This document shows, piece by piece, positions 45,201 through 57,200 of a DNA stretch of 64,000 nucleotides. Numbering within the stretch: position 1 is the first letter of the stretch; each line of letters begins with the position of its first letter. Under the pieces are notes generated by a model, which saw only the letters and a program-made list of their open reading frames with translations, was not told the origin of the DNA and made no database searches. The stretch comes from Cepaea nemoralis. Lineage: Eukaryota; Mollusca; Gastropoda; Stylommatophora; Helicidae. The position numbers and the translations under genes were made by a program. The stretch spans positions 186,001-250,000 of the forward strand of contig JACEFZ010027920.1 of assembly GCA_014155875.1 (NCBI GenBank). The letters run 5' to 3'.

Positions 45201-48200
45201 TTAGACTGCCACACTTCATACCACAGGTATGTCGGTTACAAAAGCGTCCCAGAGGCATGAAATGGAACATTGCTTGGATAGCAAATCCAGTACGTGGAAT
45301 GTCCGAATCAAAAGCTCACTGTGTGGGCTTCATAAAAGGTGGAAAAAGTCTCCTAGTGGCATGAAATGGAATATTGCTTGGACAGCAAATCCATTATGTG
45401 GAAAGTCTTAATCGAAAGCTCACTGTGTGGATGTCATCTGCAGACTGCATACTTCTGGTTTCCGGAGGAACAGCCTATGGTGAACGGAAGGCCCAATATA
45501 CGGAAGTGAGGCTAAGCAGCCATGTGCAGGACGTGACGATTCCTTGGGTGAGCCCAGTACCAGAGCGCTGTGTGATGGCTCTGCAAGTATGGAAGCCTCC
45601 TTGGATGGCGGGGAATGCCCATGGTCTGCCCCTGCCTTCCCTTGAGGGTTGACCAGGATGTCTTTGGCTGTTCTATATGGGCCAGCTAGGATGGGGGATA
45701 ACACCACAACAGTGAGATTCAAACGTCCTAAGAAACCCCCGGGAAGGTTAACCCAGTCAACAAATGCCCGCAGAAGTCGGATGTGTCGGCCTAACGGCGC
45801 AAGAACACAGCTCTGCTGTAAACAGGCACAACGCAGTCACATCCACAAAAAAAATCCGGATGAACGCAGAAGAAGAAGAAATGTTGGATATGATCTGTGA
45901 CATTTTATTTATAGACTTTTCATTGTAAAGAAACAAGCCTAGCATGCCTAAACATTTAATGCGTCAAAGGGATATTCGAAAATTAATAAATAATTTTTTA
46001 AACAAGTCAGTATTGAAGAAACTTGGTTATTAAAACAAATCAAATTAAGGAAAATCATTTATGAACCAAAAAGTGAACTAAAAAAGACAATAAGGTTTAT
46101 ACAAGAGACAACACTGTAGATATAAACAATGAATTTCAAGCAAACAAAAGAAGAAGAAAATATGATATTTCTTGCCTGTAAACAGATATGAATGTCTGGA
46201 AAAGATAACTATGAAGGGAGGTGTACTGGGACAGCGGGAGAACACAACGTAGATGGATTCTTCTCCTTCTTCTTCTGCGTTCATCCGGAGTTTTTTTTCC
46301 CGGACGTGATTGCGTTGTTCCTATTTACAGCAGAGCTGCGTTCTTGCGCCGTTAGGCTGACACATCCTGACTTCTGCAGGCATTTGTTGACCGGGTTAAC
46401 CTTCCCAGGGAGATGGATTCAAGATATGACTGATAATTTACACGTGACAGCTAGAGACAGGACATCTGGCTTATGATAGCAACTTGACTTATTGGAAAGG
46501 GGGGGGGGGAAGAAGTTTAGCACAGGACAGCCACCGGACGATGAAAGGTCAATGCTAAATACACTCATCATTAAAAAGTTCAGCACAGGACAGCCACTGG
46601 ACGATGAAAATCAATGCTAAATACACTCATCATTACAGTATGATGCAGAGACATGGACAATGAACAAGCAGCTAGAAGACAAATCTTAAGATTTTTCAAA
46701 TGTGGTTAGAAATACAACCAACAGAATATAAATAAAACAAAACCAAATATAAAAAAATAAAAAAGCAGCCAAATTTTACAAAATAGAAAAATAAAAACCA
46801 ATGAAACATCAAATTTAGTACTTCGAAAACACAAAATACTTTACACACTACGAGGGTAAGTTAATAAGTAAGTCACAAATGGCTGTAGAAAAATAATTAA
46901 ATATGATAACAACTTGAAACCAGTTTTTTATACATACATTGCGCAGTGTTGGGGTGAGCGCTCAACATTGCTTAAATACCTCAATGGCTCGTGAATACAT
47001 AACCTATGCAGCAAAAGTCCAACTCCTGGCCTTCACGTGGCGGACCTGTTTAAACTAACAGGAGAAGGGGCGACGGCGAGTCTCTGGCGCCGGAAAATAA
47101 CCAGTATGCTCTAGATGTGTATGCACGTACATGCATGCGCAGACAGGTGTGTGCGCGCGTACACATCTACACTCGAGTGAGACCACAGTCTGCTCTAGCA
47201 AAGAAAGGTGCTGAAGATGGAGGCAACCAGCCAAGAGGCGCACCACAGAAATCAGGATGCCACGCAATCACGCAAAATGGAATATGTCGACTACTGCTAA
47301 ATGTGATGGTGCTCGCCCTGCTTTGGACCCCCAGGCAGGTGCAGTGCCGGGCCCTATGTCTCGAAAGGGTCCAACCCCAACTACTGGAAGTCCTTCTCAG
47401 ATGTCCTGTGGAGCCAGGGGACATGAGAATAGGACGACTGGCCATACTAAACGAAGACTTAAAATAATGCACTGGAATGCAGAGGGAGTCAGCAACAAAA
47501 AAATAGAATTAGAAAAAATCTTGGACCAAGAAAAAGTAAGCATATGTTGCTGGCAAGAAACTCACCTCAACGAAAATATAGCCTTCAAAATAAGAGGCTA
47601 CCAGTGTTACCGATCTGACCGAAAGGACAGGTGAAAAGGTGGGATACTGACCCTTGTAAAAAATAACATCATGGCTTCCCAAATCGAAGTCTACATGGAA
47701 GGGGCTGAGTATCAGACACTTAAACTTAAGACAGGTAGTACAGACCCACATCTGATCAATTACTACTGTCCAAGTGACCGCCCACAGGCACTGGACTCTC
47801 TACCACTAAAAGAAAAAATGATTGTGTGTGGCGATTTCAACAGCCACTCGCAGAGCTGGGGCTATGATCACATGGACCAGAGAGGAGAGAGACTGGAAGA
47901 CTGGCAGGATGAGAATAGATTCATCTTGATTAACAAGCCGTCCGACCCACATACTTTCTACTCAAGATCATGGCACACTACAACTACACCTGACCTGGCT
48001 TTTCATTCACCAGACCTGGAGTGGAACATTACACGAATTGTTGGGAAACAACTTGGTGGCAGTGAACATTGGCCAGTCTTTCTAACTGTAGAAAATGAGC
48101 TTGTAAGTGAAAGCAGCACCCTCTCGAGGTGGAACTACAAGAAAGCAGACTGGGCAATGTACAAGCATCGCACCAGCAAACTGGTTAGAAACCTGAACAC

Positions 48201-51200
48201 TGAGAAAGACATAAAGTAATTGAAGAATTTGGGAAATGCATGCTACAGGCACCGCGAGAAACAGTACCAAGAGGAGCCCGTAAACAATATAAACCCTACT
48301 GGAGTAGTGAACTGGAACAGTTGCATAACGATGTGGAAGTGTGTAGAAAGCAAGCAGAGGCCACACCCAGCCAAGAGCACCACAATAAATTCCAGCACGC
48401 AAAAGCCAAATTTCAAAGGGCCAAGCTGCAGGCTAGACGGAAAAGCTGGCAGGAGAAAACGGAGTCTCTAAACTTTGAAAGAGACACAATGAAATTGTGG
48501 AAGCTAATAAAACAACTTAATGACGAGGGCACAGGGAGAAACTCAAAAATTGCGCTACATAAAGATGGAAACATCTTAACAAGAAAGCAAGCAGCTGACC
48601 ATTTTGCGGACTCATTCAGCACAAGATAACAATATCAAAATTAGTCCAGAGAAACAACAAGAGATTCGAGAGAAGCGACAACATACAGGACAGAAGGAAA
48701 CAGTACATGAGGTTCTGGAGGCACCCATCACAATCAGCGAACTGGAGCTAGCCATATCAAAACTGAAAATGAGAAAGTCACCAGGAGCTGATGGTATCTC
48801 CAATGAAATGATCAGGAACCTAGGAACAGAGGCCAAAGCAAAGCTGTTGCAGAAGAAAGTGTTCCACAAGCCTGGAGAGAAGCAATCATGATACCCCTCC
48901 TAAAATCAGGGAAAGATGGTTCCATTGCCTCTAGCTACAGACCAATTAGCCTCACCAGCTGTCTCTGCAAAACACTGGAGCGCATCATCAATCACAGACT
49001 GCAGTGGTACATTGAAAGTAAAAACATCCTTGTGCCACAGCAGGCTGGCTTTAGGCAGTGCTACTCTACGGAAGATCAGACAACCTACCTCTCTCAAGAA
49101 ATTGAGGATGCATTCCAAGAGAAGAAGCTGGTGCTTGCGGCATGGATAGATCTGAAGAAAGCCTTTGACAAAGTCTGGAAAGAAGGTCTGATGAAGAAAC
49201 TGAGAAACTGCAAAGTCAATGGAAGAATGTACAAATGGGTGAAAGCATACTTGCACAACAGAAGAGCCCGAGTACAGATAGATGGACTCAAGAGCAAGAA
49301 AGTACTACTGCGTCACGGTGTTCCCCAGGGCGGAGTCTTGTCCCCCACACTTTTTCTAATCTTCATCAATGATCTTGTTGCTAATCTACCGCATGGAATT
49401 AAAGCGGCAATGTACGCCGATGACCTGGTTCTATGGAGCACAAATGAACATGCATCAGTGGCCACCAGATTGCTACAAAGAGCTGTAGATACATTTGCTG
49501 CATGGGCAAATAGATGGTGTGTCAGCATAAACACTGACAAGTGCAGCACCACCCTATTTACCCTCTCTCCAAAACAAAAGGCAGGGATCATCCAGATAAA
49601 TGGAACACCCCTAAGAGAATGATAAAGAACCAACATACCTTGGAGTAACATTTGATGGCAGGCTGACATGGAGAAAGCACATCAACAAAGCAGTAGCAAA
49701 AGCCAGAAGGAAAATAGCCATCCTGAGAAAGCTAAGTGGAACCACATGGGGAGCCAGTGGGAAAATACTTAGCAAAGTTTACCAACAGAGCATACGACCA
49801 CACCTGGAATATGGGTCAACTGCGTGGTGTTCAGCATCAAAAACCACACTACAAGAGCTGGACAAGGTGCAAAATCAAGCACTTAGAGTCACCACAGGAG
49901 GGATGAGATCAACCCCTATAGTGGAAATGGAGAAGATGGGGAGGACACAAGCACTGAGTGAGCGCAGAGATACGAAAACGCTAATACAAGCAGAAAAGTT
50001 CCTCAGCTTGCCAGGCCACCCTATGAAGAACAGATTTGAAAACCTAGCTATGGGGCGGTTTTATCCACCAGGCCAAACGACTCTGCAGAGAAACCACCGA
50101 TCTGCCCACAGTTGGTATCCCCCTAACAACTATTCCAGAGCGAACTCCATGGAAAGATGAGCATAGACTATCGCTACAAATCCAGACAAAAGTGAGAGGA
50201 ATATTTGACAAGGAAGAACAGAACAGTGTGCAGCGCAGAACAGCCACTCTCAGCTTCCTTGATGAAGAATACCCACAGGACCTCTGGATCCGAGTCTACA
50301 CAGATGGGTCAGCACAAAATGCTGTTCAAAATGGAGGAGCGGGAGTGTACATAGAATACCCAAATAATACTAGGGACACAGCCAGAGTACCGACAGGAAA
50401 GTACTGCCATAACTATGATGCTGAAATTGAGGCAATCAAGATAGCAACAGAGAAATTACTAAATACCAGCAATGGTACACAACCTGTGGTGCTACTGACA
50501 GATGCAAAATCAGTACTCGAGGCGCTCCTGTCTGGGAAATTGCCAGTACTAAGGACACTACTTTCTGAACTTAGCAGTCAGCATAAGGTCACCATACAGT
50601 GGATACCATCCCACTGTGGAGTACCCGGAAACGACAGAGCTGATCAATTGGCTAAGGAAGGAGCCAAAGAAGAACAGCCTGATGTGCCCGTTACATACCA
50701 CCAAAAGAAAAGAATGATCAAATCAGTCAGAAAGCCACCAAAACCTGCTCAAGATGACTACCACATTATGGACAGACCAGAACAAGTCATTATTCTGCGC
50801 CTCAGAACAGGACACAATAGATTACGCAACCACATGTATACTAAATTCAAGATTGGTGAAACAGCCATGTGCACATGTGGATTGGCGTCACAGACAGCAG
50901 AGCACATACTCCAAGACTGCCCAAAATATAACATATCTAGGCAAACCTTCTGGCCTAGAGAGACGACAGTGGAAGATAAACTCTATGGACCACTGTGTGA
51001 ACTGAAAAAGACAGTTCAATTCATACAAGAGACGACATTGCAGATATAGACATATTTCAAGCGAACGAAAGAAGAAGAAGAGGAATAATTACGGCCAATC
51101 TTCATGTGAAGATGTGGGTAATGATCTGTCAACTTTACTTAAAAGAAAAGACATTTATACAGGCTATGTATATTATCCAGCGCCTGTTGTTTTGGGGTTG

Positions 51201-54200
51201 GGAATGTAGTCTAACAATCTGGACACACATGGTTCAAGTCAACAACAGGTAATCTGGACTGCTTCAAAATGATTTTCACAATGGTATGAGCATCCATCAT
51301 TCAGAAGAAATGGCAAACTACTTAATGTAAAATGAGTTTTCTACATGTAACTTCTGATTTGTCTTGTAACCTAGAAGGTTATTGGCACCACCTCCATCCA
51401 TCTCTGCCTGTATGACTTGTTTTCACATGTGTCAGTCTAAAGTCACATATTATAATGTTTTAGCAGTTGAGCAAGGTCTGCTTCAGTGTTAACTGTAAAG
51501 TATAAGAACACAAATATCACTGTGTTTGCTAACTAAGATAGAGGATGGTTTAAAAGTGTGGCTAATCAGCTCTCAACAGTGAGAATCAGCATCAGCATCC
51601 TTTAATTTGTTTTCAGACAAGCCCATGCGCTTGTTTGAACTGCAGTATCTTGGATTATCATAATCCAGTGCAAAACTTCACATAGGTCTCAATCCAGGCA
51701 GTAAATGACATCACAGATCTTCACCTGATCTTAATCCTGGCAGTCAAAGAAGTCACAGATCTTCACCTGATCTTAATCCTGGCAGTTAATAAAGTCATAG
51801 CTTCACTTGATCAGAATCCGGGCAACCAATGAAAGCCACAGCCCCACCCACAATCTGAATCCAGGAAAATCAGCAAAGTCACAGCTTTACTCCTGATTTG
51901 CCTACTACTGTTTTCTTCTGATATGTTCAACAAGTGTTTGAAGGAGGAATCTTGAACCTGTAATTTCTGGCCTTTGGGATGATCCCATCGTTTGCTTACC
52001 AGTGATCGCCACATTGACACAAAACCATACGTCAATTTTAGAGCAAATCATCACAAGAAATAAGGCAGAAATACTGATGACAGAGAATCAATGTCACACA
52101 AGTTAATTACCTAAATATGTTATGAGACCTTCAAGGTCACAAATGTATTCTGCATCAGGCAAGAAAAATCCATGTGCTGTCATGTGGTTTACATTCTCCT
52201 GCATGGAAGAGCTGACCTGTGAACAAAACAAGCACTCCTCAAGACCAAAAGCCTCATCATCAGAACTGTTCCAGGACTCTGCATCTGAATCATCTGAATG
52301 GTAAAAATGATAGGTATGTGATAATATAAAACTTAATGTTTTGCACTTCAAAATATAATACTCAATATTATGTGTATTTCAGTTTACTATTCTGATGAAG
52401 AATTCATGACAGTGCAATGAAGATGGGCACTCAGTCTTCCACAGCAGAACACAATCATTTAGTAAGTTGACAGTAGCACTAGGACAATACATGATTAAAA
52501 TGATATTCTCATTAATACCTCAAAAACACAAGTCTGGTGCATCTTCCTCATTTCATTAATTATTGTCCATCATTGACGTTAGATGACCACACAATTTAGA
52601 TGTAACATTATCTCTTGAAAGAATATTTGGAGCCTAACATTTTGTACATTTCTGGATGTTATTATCTTTTGTCTCTTTCTAAGCACCACTGAGAACATGA
52701 TGCAACTATTCATTCTTTAACCTCATTGTAGGAAGCATAAGTTCTCTTTGGTCATTCGTAGAGCCACTGACATCACAGAATCCATGTTTCCAGCTACTTC
52801 AGGATCAACTCTTTTCTATGTATGGCTTTTCTTTACCCAGAATAAGGCAAGTCTTTTCCATGTATGTCTTTTCTTTACCAGAGAATATAGCATTTTACAA
52901 TAAAAATCTACCATCTTCATGTGCCTTGAGAACTGGTATAGAAATTCAAAACAATGTTTTCCCTTAGTGAATTTGAATAACAAAGACACAAACAATAGAT
53001 TGCATAACATGACGAATGCCTTAAACCTGAATGGTTACTCCACAGGATTTATAAAGCGCCACTGCCAACAGCCCAAACCTAAACCAGAAGAAACTAGTCC
53101 CGAAACTCAAGGTTTTCATCCAGTTAACCTTCCGAGGAGATGACGTAATGCAACGTTTGCAGGACCGGCTCATCACAGCAGTCGGGCGAACATTCTGTGC
53201 TGCAACTCCGGTTATCAGGCACAAAACCACACTGATCCCCATCCCAGCAGTTAAAGAACCTGTAGCTTTGTACACCAAATCGAATTGTATTTACCAATTT
53301 ACATGTAGGTGCGAGGCCATCTACATAGGTAGAACAGAGCGACAGTTACATAACAGAGTGTTGGAACACATTCCGAACTGGGTGGACAAGATACTACACA
53401 CAGAAGATGGTAGCCTAGGCAGGCCGACACACCGGAACAGTCCTGCTTCATCGGTCGCGAGACACGTGCTCGAGAGTGGTCATGTGGTTGAAAGAGACAG
53501 TGCCTTCCGTGTGTTGTTCAACACACAGAGTAGTCGGTTGTTAAGGTTTGCTGAAGCCATAGTGATCAACCTGCGTAAGCCGGCCTTGTGCAAGCAGAAA
53601 GACATGTTAGTGAGTTTAAAATTACCGTGGTAGACAATCGACATTACTGTGCGAATATGTGTATATTTCAGATTGAAGGATTTATCTAGTTATTTCACTT
53701 TACGTTATGTGATTTCTGCAGTATGTACCTGACGAGATGCAGCGAAATATGCCAGGCAATAAATCGTGCAATCTATTGTTTGTGTCTTCGTTATTCAAAC
53801 TGGTATAGAGTTAATGTCTCTCCACAAATCTTAGTCCTTGGTGTTCTGGATCAACTCTGCTGATATTTCTCTATTCTATCATCTCACATTGATCCTGCAT
53901 AATTTCTCTGTCTCATATTGATCCTGCATAATTTCTCTTTGTCTGCCCTTGCCTTTTCTCCCATTGATATTTCCAGTCATCATGTTTTCAAATGCTTCTC
54001 TTCTCATTATATTACCAAAGAATGTTGTCTTTTTCTTACAGTTGTATATGGTTTACTTTCACTAGCCTCTACAAAGCAATCATCATTAGTTACTCTGACA
54101 ACCCAAGATAACATTCATCTCAGGAACCACATCTTCACTGCTTTCATTCTCTTTCTAATTTGTTCACTCATGTTCCATGAGTCACTGCTGTACAGAAAAA

Positions 54201-57200
54201 CAGGTTCTATATAAGATGTCAGTACTCTTTCTGACATTCAATGATAGTGACCTCGCCCGTGTGTTGCCGGGGCCCATACGGGGGAGCAAAGAATAGTAAC
54301 ACTGTTGCCTACCATGCATGTTGTAAGAGGCGACTAAGGAGGATATGGTTCCGTCGCCCTGCTACTGAGTGAGTGCGTGGTGCGACACTGAGCTGTGAGT
54401 TTCACGTGGAATGCTTTTACATCTGTCCGCGGTTGTGTGTAGCGTGAACTGCATGTTCAGAACGATGGCGGCCGGCTGTTGCTGGATTGCCTTTTCGGCT
54501 GAAGAGTGCATTTTTCAGGAGACGCCTGGGAGTCGCCGCTGGAACTACGGAGTTCGTGCTTTGTGCGGCGCTTTCGGCGGGTCGTCCTGTGGAAAGAGAC
54601 CGAGCCATATAGGATAAAACCTGGGTCAATGAAGTCTTTCTGGTGACTGCCATTTCCATAAACGATGAACTGTATTTTTCATGGAGGACTTTTGTGTTGG
54701 CATTCTGGCGGCGGCATTATGCACAGTGTACCTGTGCGGGCTGTTGGCTTGCCGATACTCCTGTCTGTTCCATTGTTCACTTTTGGCAGTGAGGAGCATT
54801 TTGTGTGATATTCACTGGCACAGGAACGGAGCAATATGGGGACAACCCGTTGCCGTGAAGTTGGAACCACGACTAACTAACTAACTAACTAACAATGATA
54901 GTGACCTATTACATCATATACTTTTCATTTTTTTATGCAGCTATTCCTCTCTATACAGTAACAAGAAGAGTATACCTTCCTCCATGACTTCTGATGTGTT
55001 TTCAATGACCTCTTTTTCATTCACTGATGGTTTTGAGGCACCTGCAGCATTTAGAGGCTGTTTAGTTGCTCTTTTTGGTTTCTCAACGCCAGAGACGACT
55101 TCAATATGCTTCTTTGAACGAATGTGATTTTCATACGAATTGAGAGTACTGAAGGGTTTATTGCAAGGCTTGCAAAAAGTTGCATCATGGGAAGATGTTT
55201 TTCCTTGTTCCTGATAGGGTGGAAACAAGCACAAAAGAATATAACAATCAAGATTTGAACTTTCTCCAAATTTAAACAAAAATTCTTGTTAATACATTAT
55301 CTGTGAGGTTAAGTTAATGTTCATGTTAGTACAAGTTTAGCTGGCTTTTTATATTATTAAGAAATTTAACAGGATAGGCGATGAGAAACCCTGATAATAG
55401 TATAATGAGAAAGTCCCTTTTCCGGAATTTACAGCACAAAAGAAATAAAGCAAGATGAATAATATAGGGAGGCAAAGGAAGGATCTGCAGGAGATAGCAA
55501 AAGATAAAATGGCTTGGTGGGAACTGATTGAAGACTTATTCTCTAAACACTTCATTACTAGTATATAACCTCTGAAGTTGAAGTGGGTTCACCTGATGGC
55601 GAGGGACACTGGTAATAGGGAAAGCTAATCCACACGCAAACATCAGTCTAGTGCACTAGAAGTAGTAGTATGTGTATGCGACCAAGCACCCAAACAAAAT
55701 TTACTAGTATATCACACAACAATCAACAAAAAATATTACACCTTTGCTTATAAATTACGTAGAAACTTGAAAGAGACACACTTGGATTTAAGTGTGATGA
55801 AAATTATTAATAATCTACGTATTATATTATATATTGTGTGAAGATATACATTATGGATAAGTATGAGGGGAAGTCAGTAAGTCACAAATGGCTGTAGAAA
55901 AATAACTTAATATGATAACAACTTGAAACCAGTTTGTTTTGTTTTTTTATACATAACACATACATTGTCCCTTTATTTTTCAACATAATTTCCACCAACA
56001 TTGATCCACTTATCCCATCGTTTTATCACTCCTCCCAAACCGGCTGCATAGAACTGCATGCTCTGTTTTCTAAACGTTTTCACTTCACATTCAACTTCGG
56101 CGTCATTCACGAAATGTCCCCCGCCAAGGTGGGTTTTCAGTGGACCAAAAAGGTGGAAATTACTATGGGCTAAGTTGGGGCTGTAAGGTGGATGTTCCAG
56201 AACTTCCCACCTTAGTTGGTTAATATTCTCCTGAGTTAATCGAGCCGTATTCTGGCATTGTCATGAAGAAGCAACACTCCTCTAGTCAGCAGTCCTGGAC
56301 GTTTTCTTCGAATTGCATCATGAAGAGCCGCTTTATGGGACAAAAATTTGTCAGCATAAACAGGAAGCATTTCCTTATGAATGTCCTTTGCCCACAAAAA
56401 ATGCACAACAGCACGTTGCTCTTTAGTTGTACACTTCGTAAGTACAGTCATCATTTGGTTTATGCGCTGCAGATGCGCATGAGACATTTAGCGGCACCTG
56501 ACAAACAGGAATATAAAGTTTGATGTTGCTGTCACCTAATGACACCTGTAGAAAACACCAACTACATTTACCTGCCATTACACAGAACTGTGTGACTTAC
56601 TTATTGACTAGCCCTCGTAGTTTCAAGAAAGAATGAATGTTGAAATGTAAAGAAAAATACGGCAAATATAATGGACGGACAAAATGACAAATAAGTTCTA
56701 AGCAAGGTAAAACTGAAAAAAAAACCCTCAAAAGATCATTAGTAAAGGGTTCTTTCCCATGTCCTGAGGCAAATTGGGTACATGGTCGTCTTCTCTCTTT
56801 TACCTCCCAATTGAGCATAGGCCTTAGCCAGTTTGTTTCTGCCAAGCTCTTTGTAGGCTTGTTCATGATGGGTTGGATTTTGCAGTTAAAGCTTTCTACA
56901 GGATGAGGTAGCCAGTCTCATGCCAACCCTCGTCAGGGGCTTCTTAACAGATTCTGTTCTATGCTAAACAAAAAGTAGGTTTGAACCAAACAAAAATAGA
57001 TGGTGAAATATGGGAAGTATGGGCGTGTCACAGGAATGACTTAAAAGTTGTTAATATGGTAGCAGACATGTATATATCAAATTAAAGGGGGTTGCATGGG
57101 GGGGGGGGGATTACTGTATATAAGCCTTTGGCAGATAAGGGAAGTCGCTTAAGATGATTAATCATCCCATGGCACTGAATCAGATAAGATATTCATGGTT

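Larger units (their letters stand above)
36172..45882. repeat. 9.7-kb near-palindrome: two LINEs head to head
   Basis: The left arm (36172 to about 41040, LINE on the minus strand) and right arm (about 41060-45882, LINE on the plus strand) are inverted copies along their whole length, including the 5' UTR, all three protein domains, the 3' UTR and the (GAA)n SINE-like tail. Around the centre (about 41000-41098) the sequence folds back with only about 20 nt of spacer. The arms differ by scattered substitutions, 1-bp indels at different sites and one 103-bp repeat unit (three copies left, two right). Confidence 0.95.
41055..45882 (+). mobile_element. RNase H-bearing LINE (Jockey/I group), right arm
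   Basis: Mirror copy of 36172-41045. 5' UTR about 41055-41400, endonuclease 41480-42200 (several 1-bp shifts), RT 42786-44000, RNase H 44390-44800, Cys segment 44995-45060, 3' UTR with two 103-bp units, then the SINE-like tail 45739-45882 ending in (GAA)n. The RT part is the best preserved in the window for this family. In ZNF622 intron 3. Confidence 0.9.
47050..51095 (+). mobile_element. RNase H-bearing LINE, third copy (sister family)
   Basis: Same architecture as the palindrome LINEs but clearly diverged (about half the residues in aligned motifs differ). Endonuclease 47460-48110, RT 48740-49900, RNase H 50290-50680, Cys segment about 50865-50930, tail gaacgaaagaagaagaagag at 51061-51084. 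About five frameshifts or stops. 5' end uncertain; 3' end clear. In ZNF622 intron 3. Confidence 0.88.

Noticed and set aside
55934..56173. 79-codon plus-strand frame
   Set aside because: Antisense of the mariner transposase remnant.
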